Positions 16,915-26,063 of a DNA stretch of 64,000 bases are shown in pieces. The translations under genes were made by a program, and so were the position numbers. The notes beneath the pieces are model-generated. The model worked only from the letters and a program-made list of their open reading frames with translations, was not told where the DNA came from and ran no database searches. Every line of letters begins with the position of its first letter. Position 1 is the first letter of the stretch. Where the stretch lies: NCBI GenBank assembly GCA_017547755.1, contig JAFYOX010000113.1, positions 1 to 64,000 of the forward strand, read 5' to 3'. The stretch is from Clostridia bacterium. Its GTDB lineage: Bacteria; Bacillota; Clostridia; Oscillospirales; CAG-272.

Positions 16915-18201
16915 TCAGGCGTTCGTCAGCAGAACGACCGTATTCGGCTGCATCGTGAGCGTTCCCGGCAGGACAAGCGTGCCGGTTTTTTCTTTATCAT
17001 GGGTTTCGTCGAGGACATACACGTCAAACGTTCCGTCCGATTCAAACGAGACTGTTTTCGCTTCCGCATCGGCGCGGTTGGTAAAGTAGACAACATACGC
17101 GGCGCGGTTTCCGTTTCCGTCCATAGCGCAGACGGTATAGATCTCGTCGTCATCGGAGGAAGCCTTCGCCTGCGTACCGAGGCGGTAGAGGTCGTTGAAC
17201 ATGGAGAAGGCGTAATACCCTTTGAGCGGACGAAGGGTATAGAAATCGAACAGGCCGTTATAGAAGCTGGGGCGCGCGTCGTAATACATGAGCATATCGA
17301 CGGGGCTGTTCTGACCTTCGCACATGAACGCGGCGGAAAAAGCGGCGCCCTTCTGTCCGATGATGGTTTCGACGGAGCGTCGGAAGGGTTCATCGAAGAA
17401 CCCTTCGATATAGTTCCACTCATTGAGGATGCTTTCGGTATGGGTATATCCGGCGTTATCGAGGGTCTCGCGGAAGAGGACGGCTTCTTTTGCGGCGGTA
17501 TGGGGATCGGTGGTATAGAGATGCCACGAGAAGAAGTCGAGCGGAAGCGGTTCATCGAGGGAAGTCAGCACGCCGAGAAGGTACTTCATGAAATACATAC
17601 TGTAGCTTCCGCCGAGTGCGGGACCGCCGATCTTGAGACCGGGGAAGCAGTTTTTGAGATGGACGATGGTCTTGACGAAGAGATCGCAGAACTCCTCGAC
17701 GGTACCGGTCCAGCAGAGCGGCGTAACGTCCGGCTCGTTCCAGATCTCCCAGTACCCGATATTCCAGTGATGCCCGTCCGCCCATCCTTCGTTATAGTGC
17801 CGGATGATATGTTCGCAGACGACCGCCCACTTCTGAAAATCCTTCGGCGGATTCACGTTATACTTCTTTACGGTATGCTCGATCCTCTGTCCGAGCCGGT
17901 AAAAGATCTTCGTCCCGGCTTCAATATTCCGTCCGAGATACGCGTCGGTCTCCGTAAACTCATACGATGCGGGATCGCACGGGTCGGCATCAAAATCCGG
18001 AAACACCGCCGATATATCCACGCAGTGCTCGCTCCCGTACTCCTCGCAGTACGACGCATCATGATTCCGCATATACGGAAATCCCGCCTTCCGGTAATCC
18101 TCAAAATTATTCATTCTCCCCTGTGCCACGCCGTTATTGACCGCGTGCATCGGCTTGATCTTCCCCGTCGCTTCCTTCCACTCGATCCGGATATTCGCCA
18201 T
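16915..18201 (-). CDS. GH39-like glycoside hydrolase (beta-xylosidase/iduronidase type)
   Basis: 428 residues. A TIM barrel has the acid/base motif WEIWNEPD and a candidate nucleophile in SILNEWNY, the arrangement of GH39 and related clan A retaining enzymes; the last 80 residues form a beta-sandwich (AAYVVYFTNRADAEAKTVSF). No signal peptide, so likely cytoplasmic. GAGAGGAAA precedes ATG. Transcription is expected from the promoter inside repeat copy 2 at 18234-18262, making this the first gene of a three-gene operon. Xylosides or uronic-acid-containing oligosaccharides are plausible substrates. Confidence 0.78.
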   Translation of the reverse strand: MANIRIEWKEATGKIKPMHAVNNGVAQGRMNNFEDYRKAGFPYMRNHDASYCEEYGSEHCVDISAVFPDFDADPCDPASYEFTETDAYLGRNIEAGTKIFYRLGQRIEHTVKKYNVNPPKDFQKWAVVCEHIIRHYNEGWADGHHWNIGYWEIWNEPDVTPLCWTGTVEEFCDLFVKTIVHLKNCFPGLKIGGPALGGSYSMYFMKYLLGVLTSLDEPLPLDFFSWHLYTTDPHTAAKEAVLFRETLDNAGYTHTESILNEWNYIEGFFDEPFRRSVETIIGQKGAAFSAAFMCEGQNSPVDMLMYYDARPSFYNGLFDFYTLRPLKGYYAFSMFNDLYRLGTQAKASSDDDEIYTVCAMDGNGNRAAYVVYFTNRADAEAKTVSFESDGTFDVYVLDETHDKEKTGTLVLPGTLTMQPNTVVLLTNA

Positions 18202-18233
18202 CGTTTCCTCTCTCTTTCGTTCTTTTTTCTTTC

Positions 18234-18262
18234 ATTATACTACAGGGATTTGGGGAGTGCAA
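18234..18262 (-). promoter_or_regulatory. Promoter at the end of repeat copy 2
   Basis: TTGCAC (18262-18257), 17-nt spacer, TATAAT (18239-18234) on the minus strand, directed at the GH39-like gene 33 nt away. Same position within the repeat as the promoter at 292-320. Confidence 0.85.
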
Positions 18263-18504
18263 GGGGTTCGTTTGGGGGAGACGGTCGCTTTTTGAAAAAA
18301 GCTCCGCAAAAACTTTTGGACTGGGTAGCCGGTTTGTGGAGTTGATATGATATAGAAGGGGAATTTTTTGATGGGTTTGTGCGTAGCCATTAGGCTATCC
18401 CAGTTGACAAAATATGAGCGATCCAAGACATATGTAGTAGTGGAGACGGAAATCAGGGACCGCATGAGACTTTCGGAGAAAGTCTCTAAGACCCATGATT
18501 TCCC
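18234..18504 (-). repeat. Promoter-bearing repeat, copy 2 (inverted)
   Basis: Same element as 33-320. The head hairpin is enlarged: GAAATCATGGG...TCCCTGATTTC encloses a second hairpin AGACTTTC-TCC-GAAAGTCT. The body (CTCCACTACTACATA, CAAAAGTTTTTGCGGAGC) is well conserved. It points toward the GH39-like operon. Confidence 0.85.
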
Positions 18505-18739
18505 ACGCCGGCTATTGTATCTGTGATACAGTGCGTTACGTTAGAATTCAGCTACATAAAATTGGTCACCGCACTCCTTGGCTGCCGCCGTTCGTGCTTT
18601 ATGTTTGTGCAGACGATACGTCAGCCAATAGAACCAACGCAAAGCGCGGACGGCGGACTAGCCAAGCCGCGCGGATGCTGACGCATCCGTAGAAGTATAT
18701 CTTCACTTCGCACAATATCACGTATATCCCTCACGGCGT
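18505..18739. other. Gene-free spacer between two outward-facing repeats
   Basis: 235 bp without a credible ORF. Small palindromes are visible (GTATC-TGT-GATAC around 18517; GGATGC-TGAC-GCATCC near 18672). The last 30 bases resemble the segment just upstream of repeat copy 1 (33-66), so the repeat unit may extend a little into it. Nothing else recognised. Confidence 0.5.
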
Positions 18740-18985
18740 GGGAAATCAGGGAGCGAATGCCCTGATTTCCGTCTCCACTACTACATAGGTCTTGGATCGC
18801 TCATATTTTGTCGGCTGGGATAGTCTATATGTCAGCGCACAGACCCATTCAAAAATCCCTTTTCAAACCCATATCAGCCTCACAAACCGGCTGCCACAGA
18901 TTGAAGTTTTTGCGGAGCTTTTTTCAAAAAGCGACCGTTTCCCCCGTCCTCCACCCTTGCAATCCCCAAAATTTTGTGATATACT
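18740..18985 (+). repeat. Promoter-bearing repeat, copy 3
   Basis: Direct-orientation copy with the same head hairpin as copy 1 (GAAATCAGGG/CCCTGATTTC) and the same body, ending in a promoter for the MATE gene at 19027. With copy 2 it forms a large inverted pair around 18505-18739. Confidence 0.85.
18957..18985 (+). promoter_or_regulatory. Promoter at the end of repeat copy 3
   Basis: TTGCAA (18957-18962), 17-nt spacer, TATACT (18980-18985). The spacer sequence has drifted relative to copies 1 and 2, but the -35, spacing and -10 are kept. Confidence 0.8.
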
Positions 18986-19026
18986 GTAGAATGAGTAAAT
19001 TTGGGATAAAAATAAGGAGAAACAAC

Positions 19027-20412
19027 GTGGCTAAACGAAACTTTCGAAGTCTGAACGCACCGACAGATATGACGATCGGGACGCCGTGGAAGAGTATTCT
19101 GGCATTTACTGTACCGATGCTGATCGGGAATATTGCTCAGCAGCTTTATAATACGGTGGACAGTATTGTTGTCGGGAAGTATATCGGTGACAACGCGCTT
19201 GCCGCGGTCGGCAGCTCGGGACCGATTCTGAATATGCTTCTGGTCCTGTTCATCGGTATTTCCGCAGGGGCAAGTATTATGGTATCGCAGTATTTCGGGG
19301 CAAGGAACCGTGAGGCACTGTCGTATACCATCGGCAACTGCATCACCGTCACGGCGATCTGCTGTGCGGCGCTCATTCTTGTCATGGCACCGTTCATCCG
19401 GCCGATCCTGGTCGCGCTGAATACCCCCGAATCCATTCTGGACGGATGCGCGTCCTACCTCATGATCTGCCTTGTCGGTATGGCGGGGCTCGGCTATTAC
19501 AACATCCTCAGCGGGATGCTGCGCGGGCTCGGCGACTCGTTCTCCGCGCTGGTCTACCTCCTCGTTGCGACCGTGATCAACATCGTTCTTGACGTCTTCT
19601 TCGTTGCCGTTGTGCAGATGGGCGTCGGCGGCGTCGCTCTCGCAACCGTTATCGCGCAGTTCATTTCCTCCATTCTCTGCCTCATCAAACTCGCAAAAAT
19701 GCGCGACTATTTCGACTTCGGCGCGAAGTACCTCAAGCCCGTCGGATCCTATGTCAAGACCGTCATCCGTCTCGGACTTCCTTCCGGTCTGACCCAGATG
19801 ATCTTCTCCTCCGCTATGATCATCGTGCAGTCCCTCACCAATTCCTTCGGCGAACAGTTCATCGCCGCCAACGTCGTTATCATGCGCGTGGACGGCTTCG
19901 CAATGATGCCGAACTTCTCCTTCGGTACCGCGCTCACCACCTATGCCGGTCAGAACGTCGGCGCAGGTCTCTATGACCGCGTTACCAAGGGCGCAAAGCA
20001 GGGTACCCTCATGGCGGTCGTCACTTCCACCGTCATCACCGGCGCGATCCTCCTCTTCGGCAAGGGTCTGATGGGTGTCTTCACCGATACGCAGGAACTC
20101 GTCACCCTCAGCTATAACCTCATGAAGATCCTCGCCGTCGGCTACATCGCCGTTGCCGTTACCCAGAGCCTCTCCGGTATCATGCGCGGCGCGGGCGATA
20201 CCATGACTCCCATGTGGATCTCCCTGATCACCACCGTCGCCATCCGTGTCCCGGTCGCGTACGGCATCTCCTTCCTTACCCGTACCCCGGAACTTCCCTA
20301 CGGTCAGAAGGAATGTATCCAGATCTCCCTTCTCGCTTCCTGGGTCATCGGCGCAGTGATCACCGCTATCTTCTACGCGCGCGGCAAGTGGAAGACCAAG
20401 GCGATCAAGTAA
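19027..20412 (+). CDS. MATE family efflux transporter (second)
   Basis: 461 residues with 12 hydrophobic segments and MATE hallmarks: WKSILAFTVPMLIGNIAQQLYNTVDSIVVGKY at the start of the first bundle and IGDNALAAVGSSGP. I chose the GTG at 19027 because AAGGAGA lies 7 nt upstream; an ATG at 18991 would sit at the start of transcription with no ribosome binding site. It is an independent unit closed by hairpins at 20441-20489. It resembles DinF/NorM-type pumps in general form, and the substrate is unknown. Confidence 0.92.
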   Translation: MAKRNFRSLNAPTDMTIGTPWKSILAFTVPMLIGNIAQQLYNTVDSIVVGKYIGDNALAAVGSSGPILNMLLVLFIGISAGASIMVSQYFGARNREALSYTIGNCITVTAICCAALILVMAPFIRPILVALNTPESILDGCASYLMICLVGMAGLGYYNILSGMLRGLGDSFSALVYLLVATVINIVLDVFFVAVVQMGVGGVALATVIAQFISSILCLIKLAKMRDYFDFGAKYLKPVGSYVKTVIRLGLPSGLTQMIFSSAMIIVQSLTNSFGEQFIAANVVIMRVDGFAMMPNFSFGTALTTYAGQNVGAGLYDRVTKGAKQGTLMAVVTSTVITGAILLFGKGLMGVFTDTQELVTLSYNLMKILAVGYIAVAVTQSLSGIMRGAGDTMTPMWISLITTVAIRVPVAYGISFLTRTPELPYGQKECIQISLLASWVIGAVITAIFYARGKWKTKAIK

Positions 20413-20440
20413 TCAGACAAAAATCGGAAATCAGCCCTTC

Positions 20441-20489
20441 TGCGGGGAAGAACTTTTATGAAAAAAGCTCTTCCCCGCATCCTTTTTTC
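20441..20489 (+). terminator. Hairpin terminator after the second MATE gene
   Basis: TGCGGGGAAGA...TCTTCCCCGCA stem followed by TCCTTTTTTC; its sequence style resembles the family H hairpins. Confidence 0.75.
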
Positions 20490-20514
20490 ATAAAATTTTA
20501 TACAGAAAATGGAT

Positions 20515-20540
20515 AAAGTCCGTGCGGACTTTCTTTTTTG
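20515..20540 (+). terminator. Second rho-independent terminator
   Basis: AAAGTCC-GTGC-GGACTTT followed by CTTTTTTG, only 3 nt before the next promoter. Confidence 0.8.
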
Positions 20541-20542
20541 TC

Positions 20543-20571
20543 TTGATTTTCTTTTTTGAATATGGTAAACT
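20543..20571 (+). promoter_or_regulatory. Promoter of the secreted SGNH hydrolase gene
   Basis: TTGATT (20543-20548), 17-nt spacer, TAAACT (20566-20571), 35 nt before ATG. Confidence 0.65.
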
Positions 20572-20605
20572 GATATTAACTAAAAATCACACACGGAGAA
20601 CATTT

Positions 20606-21601
20606 ATGAAAAAGTTTCTTTCTCTTGTAACAGCCCTGCTTCTCCTGCTCGGACTGCTTCCCATGTCCGTCTTTGCCGATGAAACGGCGGACGAACTGCA
20701 CTATCTCGCTCTCGGCGACAGCATTTCCACCGGTCTGCAGGCGGACGGCTCCCACCTTTCCGACGAACGCTTCACCGATATTCTCGCGGCAAACGGCGGA
20801 TATATCCTCACCAATGCTGCAGTCAACACCAACTACGCCATCGGCATTCTCGCGCAGTTCGCCGACGGTTCCCTCGATGAAGCACTCGCAGACGCCGATC
20901 TGATCACCATTACCATCGGCGGCAACGACATGAAGCTCCTTCTGTACCATCTGATCGCGGAAGCCTATTACAACATGACCGGGATCTCCATCGACCCCGA
21001 TCTCGGCGTGCAGGAAGGCATGACCGGCGACGATCCGGCCGTCCGCATGAACCTTCTCTTTGCCGCAGTTTCCGTTCTTCCCGGATTCTCGGAACTCGAA
21101 GCATTTGACGCGACCCTCGCGGCATTCCTCGAAAACTTCGCTCTCGTTCTCGATCATATCGAAGCTGTCAATCCCGACGCCGAAGTGATCGTCTGCACCC
21201 AGTACAATCCCTACTACCGCTTCACCCTGCCGACGACGCTTCTCCTGAAGACCGAATTCGAAGCCGGTATCCTCAAGCTGAATCAGGCAATTCTCGATTA
21301 CGCGGAAGAAGGCGGCTACCGCATCGCGGACGTCTATACCGCATTCCACACCAGCGAAGAAAACCTCAGCAATGCGGATGATGCGTCCATGCAGCTCGAC
21401 TTCCATCCGAACGTTGCCGGTCACGCCGTGATCGCCGACTGCATCCAGGCTGTCCTCGATTCCATGACCGAAGAAACTCCTGCGGAAGAAACCATCGTTG
21501 AAGAAACTCCCGTCGAAGAAGTTCCTGCGGAAGAAACTCCCGCCGAAGAAACCGCCGCACCTGCATCCGGCATGGCGTATTCCTTTACTCTGGTTCTGTA
21601 A
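20606..21601 (+). CDS. Secreted SGNH/GDSL-type hydrolase with Glu/Pro-rich tail
   Basis: 331 residues. A Sec signal peptide (MKKFLSLVTALLLLLGLLPM, cleavage likely after VFA) precedes an SGNH domain: block I LALGDSIS (Ser nucleophile), block III TIGGNDM, and block V DFHPN (Asp/His). The C-terminal 45 residues are a low-complexity chain of about six EETPAEE-type repeats, ending in a short hydrophobic stretch SGMAYSFTLVL rather than an LPxTG signal. It may act as an extracellular lipase or deacetylase on glycans. Expressed alone between two terminators. Confidence 0.85.
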   Translation: MKKFLSLVTALLLLLGLLPMSVFADETADELHYLALGDSISTGLQADGSHLSDERFTDILAANGGYILTNAAVNTNYAIGILAQFADGSLDEALADADLITITIGGNDMKLLLYHLIAEAYYNMTGISIDPDLGVQEGMTGDDPAVRMNLLFAAVSVLPGFSELEAFDATLAAFLENFALVLDHIEAVNPDAEVIVCTQYNPYYRFTLPTTLLLKTEFEAGILKLNQAILDYAEEGGYRIADVYTAFHTSEENLSNADDASMQLDFHPNVAGHAVIADCIQAVLDSMTEETPAEETIVEETPVEEVPAEETPAEETAAPASGMAYSFTLVL

Positions 21602-21610
21602 TCCATCCCC

Positions 21611-21639
21611 AAAATCTCCCGGCTTCCGGGAGATTTTTG
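21611..21639 (+). terminator. Terminator of the SGNH hydrolase gene
   Basis: AAAATCTCCCGG-CTT-CCGGGAGATTTTT, a perfect stem followed by GTTTT. Confidence 0.9.
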
Positions 21640-21686
21640 TTTTATATGCACAAATTTATTGGCAAAACATTGGATTATCCGTGCAT

Positions 21687-21715
21687 TTTCAAAACACAGG
21701 CAGGTGTGATACAAT
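21687..21715 (+). promoter_or_regulatory. Likely promoter of the binding-protein/GH109-like cluster
   Basis: TTTCAA (21687-21692), 17-nt spacer, TACAAT (21710-21715), 57 nt before the start codon. Weaker match than others in the window. Confidence 0.45.
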
Positions 21716-21771
21716 AATACCGTATATGATTGAACGTATAAAATATCCATAATCAGGAAAGGAGCCATCCC

Positions 21772-23241
21772 ATGAAACGAAACATTGCCCTTCTTCTCGC
21801 GCTTCTTATGCTGCTTCCTGCATGTGCCTCCGAAAATCCCGAGGAAACCGACGGTGAGACCGTTTCTGCCGAAGTTTCCGCCGACGCCGGTGTGATCGAA
21901 GAAGCCGTGCCCGAAGAAACCGAATACGCTCCCGATCTGCCGGACGTCAAGTATGACGGCGCGGAATTCCGCGTTCTTTACCGTACCAGCAGCTATGCCT
22001 ATGCAACCACCGACATTTTCGTGGAAGGTCTGACCGGCGAAATCACCAACGACGCCGTCTACAACCGCAACATCGAAATGGAAGAAACGTACGACTTCAA
22101 ATTTGCCGAAATTCCGGCGGAAGATCCGATCTATTCCGTGACCGCCGACTTCATGGCGGCGTCCGACTCGTACGACCTGGTCATCGAACAGATGAATTCG
22201 CTCTTCACCTACGCTCTGCGCGATTATTTCTATGACTGGAATACGCTCGAACACTTCAATCCGGACGATCCGTGGTGGGACAGCAACTGCGCAAAGGACC
22301 TGTCGTTTGCAAACCGTCTGTACGTCATGGCGGGCGACATCAGCATGCAGCCGTCCAACTGCGCACGCTTCATTTACTACAACAAGAAGATCCTCGAAGA
22401 TTATCAGCTTGAAAATCCCTATGAACTCGTCCGTGAAAACAAGTGGACGATCGACAAGATGACCGATATGGTCAAGTCCGTTTCCACCGACCTCAACGGC
22501 GACGGCAAGTACACCGCCGACGACGTTCTCGGTATGCTGACGGAAACCGCGGACTTCTTCCTCTCCGGCTGCGGCATTCTCTACACCGAAAAGGATGAAA
22601 ACGACCTCCCGATCATCGACTGTATCAACGAACGCACGATCACCGCGCTCGAAAAGGTCAAGGCTCTTCTGACCGCACCGAACTGCACGCAGTCCTACAG
22701 CCAGGTTGCGGCAGGACGCGACACGAGCGGCTACCCGCACATCTTCGTCTTCGCGCGTGCGGAATACTTTGCGACCGACCACTTCCTGTTCGTTCAGAAC
22801 GGTGCCGGTGAAGCGGCGACCTTCATCGAAATGGATCCCGGCTACGGCGTACTCCCGAATCCGAAGCTCGACGAAACACAGGAACAGTACTACCACCTGT
22901 CCGACCCGTACAGCTGTGCATGGGCGATCCCGGGCGGCAACTCCAAGATCGAAATGACGGATGTTCTGCTCACCGCATGGGCGTACAATTCCAAGGATCT
23001 CGTGGATGCTTACTACGAAACCACACTCAAGCATAAGCGCTACAATTCTCCTGACGACTCGGAAATGCTCGACCTGATCCGTGCTTCCGTCCGTTACGAA
23101 ATGTCCATGCTCTGCGACCTCGGTATTTCCGGCGTCATCAGCAGTGCATACAGCAGCGGCAACCTGATGTCCGACTATGCAAAGAACGAAAAGCGCATCG
23201 TCAAGGTTATGGAAAAGACCTTCGGCGACCTGATCGGTTAA
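21772..23241 (+). CDS. Orphan extracellular solute-binding lipoprotein
   Basis: 489 residues. Lipoprotein signal with lipobox LLPAC (Cys18), then an acidic linker of about 35 residues and a family-1-like solute-binding fold (DGAEFRVLYRTSSY; YDLVIEQMNSLFTYAL; DPWWDSN). A DLNGDGKYTADD segment near residue 240 looks like a calcium-binding loop and recurs in the related protein at 32006-33496. No permease or ATPase adjoins it, so it may share a transporter encoded elsewhere. AAAGGAG precedes ATG. The first GH109-like gene starts 61 nt downstream without a terminator, so the two are probably co-transcribed. Confidence 0.82.
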   Translation: MKRNIALLLALLMLLPACASENPEETDGETVSAEVSADAGVIEEAVPEETEYAPDLPDVKYDGAEFRVLYRTSSYAYATTDIFVEGLTGEITNDAVYNRNIEMEETYDFKFAEIPAEDPIYSVTADFMAASDSYDLVIEQMNSLFTYALRDYFYDWNTLEHFNPDDPWWDSNCAKDLSFANRLYVMAGDISMQPSNCARFIYYNKKILEDYQLENPYELVRENKWTIDKMTDMVKSVSTDLNGDGKYTADDVLGMLTETADFFLSGCGILYTEKDENDLPIIDCINERTITALEKVKALLTAPNCTQSYSQVAAGRDTSGYPHIFVFARAEYFATDHFLFVQNGAGEAATFIEMDPGYGVLPNPKLDETQEQYYHLSDPYSCAWAIPGGNSKIEMTDVLLTAWAYNSKDLVDAYYETTLKHKRYNSPDDSEMLDLIRASVRYEMSMLCDLGISGVISSAYSSGNLMSDYAKNEKRIVKVMEKTFGDLIG

Positions 23242-23302
23242 ACGACGACTGTTTTTATCAAATATAATTTCTTAATTTACATATCACAGGAGAACTTTAC
23301 CC

Positions 23303-24541
23303 ATGGCAAAAATCAGAATCGGCGTTTTCGGCGCCTACCGCGGCATGACGATGATCCACCAGATCCTCGGCAGTTCCGACGCAGAACTCGTTGCGGTCTG
23401 CGACAAATTCCAGCCTGCGCTCGACCACTGCAAGGAAGTTGCGGACGGCGAAGGAATGACCAATGTTGCATACTATACCGACTTCGAAGATTTCTTCCTT
23501 CATGAAATGGACGCGGTCGTTCTCGCAAACTACGCGCATCAGCACGCACCGTACGCCATCCGTCTTCTGGACAGCGGCCGTCACGTCATGAGCGAATGCC
23601 TGACCTGCGCGACGATGAAGGAAGCGGTCGAACTGATCGAAGCGGTCGAACGTTCCGGAAAGATCTACTCCTACGCGGAAAACTACTGCTATTCTCCCGT
23701 ACGCTGGGAAATGCGCGAACGTTTCCGCCGCGGTGACATCGGCGAACTCATGTACGCGGAAGGCGAATACATCCACGACTGCGCGTCCATCTGGCCGGAA
23801 ATCACCTACGGTGAACGCGATCACTGGAGAAATCAGCTGTATTCCACGTTCTACTGCACGCATTCCATCGCGCCGATTCTGTATATGACCGGTCTCCGTC
23901 CGGTAAAGGTCTCCGGATTTGAAACCCAGAACCGTCCGTTCATGTGGAATCTCGGTCTCCCGGCAGGATGCGCGGGCATGATCATCGTGACGCTGAACAA
24001 CGGCGCGGTTCTGAAGTCCCTGCACGGCTACCTGAAGCACACGTCCCATTCGAACTACCAGCTCAACGGCGACCGCGGTGCGATGAAGGATCTTGCGGAC
24101 GGACGTATCGCCGTCTACACCGAAGGTGAAAACGAAAACTGCCGCGGCAAGCACGAAACCTACGAACCCGCACCGATCGTTGCGGAATCCGCAAATTCCG
24201 GTCACGGCGGCGGCGACTTCTACACGACCTATTACTTCATCCGCGCGATCCTCGGGGACAAGGAAGCGCTCGAACGCATGATCGACGTCTACACGGCTGT
24301 CGATATGTGCATCCCCGGCATCCTCGCATACAAGTCCATCTGCAACGACAACAACTCCGTCAAGGTCCCGAACCTCCGCAACAAGGAAGAACGCGACGCG
24401 TATCGCAACGACACCTTCTGCACCTTCCCCGATGCGGCCGGCGATCAGTACGTCCCGAACAACATCCACGGCGTGGAACCCATCCCGGACTCCGTCTACG
24501 ACGAAGTCCGCCGCAAGTGGATCGCAGGCGAACCGGGTTAA
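23303..24541 (+). CDS. Gfo/Idh/MocA family protein, GH109-like (paralogue 1 of 3)
   Basis: 412 residues. N-terminal Rossmann fold for NAD(P) begins KIRIGVFGAYRGM; the second glycine of GxGxxG is Tyr here. The canonical EKP motif is replaced by SECLTC, so the lysine of ordinary dehydrogenases is missing. Instead it shows features of NAD-dependent glycosidases such as GH109: ENYCY, EGEYIHDC, FYCTHSIAP (Y-x-T-H), and GHGGGDF. These enzymes cleave glycosides by transient oxidation with tightly bound NAD+. No signal peptide, so it acts in the cytoplasm. CAGGAGA precedes ATG. It is co-directional with the binding-protein gene just upstream. Confidence 0.8.
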   Translation: MAKIRIGVFGAYRGMTMIHQILGSSDAELVAVCDKFQPALDHCKEVADGEGMTNVAYYTDFEDFFLHEMDAVVLANYAHQHAPYAIRLLDSGRHVMSECLTCATMKEAVELIEAVERSGKIYSYAENYCYSPVRWEMRERFRRGDIGELMYAEGEYIHDCASIWPEITYGERDHWRNQLYSTFYCTHSIAPILYMTGLRPVKVSGFETQNRPFMWNLGLPAGCAGMIIVTLNNGAVLKSLHGYLKHTSHSNYQLNGDRGAMKDLADGRIAVYTEGENENCRGKHETYEPAPIVAESANSGHGGGDFYTTYYFIRAILGDKEALERMIDVYTAVDMCIPGILAYKSICNDNNSVKVPNLRNKEERDAYRNDTFCTFPDAAGDQYVPNNIHGVEPIPDSVYDEVRRKWIAGEPG

Positions 24542-24558
24542 GGAAAGAATATTTTTCT

Positions 24559-24590
24559 CGGGAAAACCTTTTTGCAAAAAGGTTTTCCCG
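24559..24590 (+). repeat. Family H hairpin, copy 2
   Basis: CGGGAAAACCTTTT-TGCA-AAAAGGTTTTCCCG, a perfect stem 18 nt after paralogue 1, followed by AACCCTTTCC and AAAAAACTTTATAC, a tail shared with 27511-27534 and 57719-57742. Confidence 0.75.
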
Positions 24591-24656
24591 AACCCTTTCC
24601 AAAAAACTTTATACGGATATAGACGTATAAAGAAAGTGCAGACTGATAGGAACAAA

Positions 24657-24813
24657 ATTTTCTCAGCTGCACAGCCATTTTTAATTTTTTAAATCTGCAC
24701 ATAACTTCGTTATTCCCATTTGTTTGAAAGTTTTTGAAGTGGGGTCCGGGGAGAAACTTTTTGAAAAAAGTTTCTCCCCGGTGCACCAATTCCATCATCC
24801 ATGGAGGTATATC
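24657..24813 (+). repeat. Duplicated intergenic spacer, unit A, with family H hairpin
   Basis: The spacer before paralogue 2 contains GCTGCACAGCC, AACTTCGTTATTCCC and GTTTGAAAGTTTTTGAAGTGGG, then a long hairpin CCGGGGAGAAACTTTTT/AAAGTTTCTCCCCGG (24746-24781) and GGAGGTATATCATGG. The same order recurs at 26064-26215, so spacer and gene were duplicated as one unit of about 1.4 kb. Confidence 0.85.
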
Positions 24814-26055
24814 ATGGCAAAGCTCAAAATCGGCGTGTTCGGAGCCGGACGCGGTATGACGATGGTACGTCAGCTGCTCGGCAATCCCGACGCGGAATTT
24901 GTTGCGGTGTGCGATATGTACCAGCCTTCTCTGGATCGCTGCCGAAAGGAAGCGGAAGAAGCGGGGCTTGACAAGGTCGCATACTACACAGACTTTGAAG
25001 ATTTTTACAATCACGATATGGACGCGGTCGTTCTTGCGAACTATGCGCATGAACATACGCCTTACAGCATCCGTTTTCTTGAAAGCGGCCGCCACGTCAT
25101 GAGCGAATCGCTGACCTGCGTAACGATGAAGGAAGCGGTCGAGCTGATCGAAGCGGTCGAACGCTCCGGCATGGTCTACACCTACGCGGAAAACTACTGC
25201 TACACCGCCGTCCGCTGGGAAATGCGCGAACGCTACCGCCGCGGCGACATCGGCGAGCTGATGTACGCGGAAGGCGAATACGTCCACGACTGTTCCTCCA
25301 TCTGGCCAAAGATCACCCGCGGGGAACGCGATCACTGGAGAAATCAGCACCAGTCCACGTTCTACTGCACGCACTCCATCGGCCCGATCCTGTCGATCAC
25401 GGGTCTTCGTCCGGTGAAGGTCTCCGGATTTGAGACCCAGAACCGTCCGTTCATGTGGAATCTCGGTTCCGCAGTTCCCTGCGCGGGCATGGAAATCATC
25501 ACGCTGGAAAACGGCGCGGTCTTCAAGTCCCTGCACGGCGGTCTCAAGCACAACGAACCGCAGTCCAACTATCAGCTCAACGGCGACCGCGGCGCGATGA
25601 AGGACCTCGCGCACGGAAAACTTGCCGTCTACACCGAAGGCGAAAACGAAAACTGCCGCGGCAAGCACGAGATCTACGAACCGAAGCCGGTCATCGAAGC
25701 GGCGGCGGCCACCGGACACGGCGGCGGCGACTTCTTCACCACGCACTACTTCCTCCAGTCGATCCTCGGCGACGAAGTGGCACGTGAACGCGCGATCGAC
25801 GTCTACAAGGCAGTCGATATGTGCATCCCCGGCATCCTCGCATACAAATCCATCTGCAATGACAATTGCTCGGTCAAGATCCCGAATCTCCGCAACAAGG
25901 AAGAACGCGACGCGTACCGGAACGATACCTTCTGCACCTTCCCGGAGATCGCCGGAAACCAGTTCGTCCCCGTCAACATCCAGGGCTTCGAACCCATCCC
26001 GGATTCCATCTACGACGAAGTCCGCCGCAAGTGGCTCGCAGGCGAAGAGGGCTGA
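24814..26055 (+). CDS. Gfo/Idh/MocA family protein, GH109-like (paralogue 2 of 3)
   Basis: 413 residues, very similar over its length to the genes on both sides. Rossmann motif GVFGAGRGM is intact. In place of EKP it has MSESLTC. GH109-like signatures ENYCY, EGEYVHDC, FYCTHSIGP and GHGGGDF are present, the Y-x-T-H pair being the proposed catalytic site in that family. Start supported by GGAGGT 8 nt upstream; in-frame codons further upstream lie inside the hairpin spacer. Expression relative to neighbours may be set by the hairpin at 24746-24781. Cytoplasmic. Confidence 0.82.
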   Translation: MAKLKIGVFGAGRGMTMVRQLLGNPDAEFVAVCDMYQPSLDRCRKEAEEAGLDKVAYYTDFEDFYNHDMDAVVLANYAHEHTPYSIRFLESGRHVMSESLTCVTMKEAVELIEAVERSGMVYTYAENYCYTAVRWEMRERYRRGDIGELMYAEGEYVHDCSSIWPKITRGERDHWRNQHQSTFYCTHSIGPILSITGLRPVKVSGFETQNRPFMWNLGSAVPCAGMEIITLENGAVFKSLHGGLKHNEPQSNYQLNGDRGAMKDLAHGKLAVYTEGENENCRGKHEIYEPKPVIEAAAATGHGGGDFFTTHYFLQSILGDEVARERAIDVYKAVDMCIPGILAYKSICNDNCSVKIPNLRNKEERDAYRNDTFCTFPEIAGNQFVPVNIQGFEPIPDSIYDEVRRKWLAGEEG

Positions 26056-26063
26056 AAGTAAAG

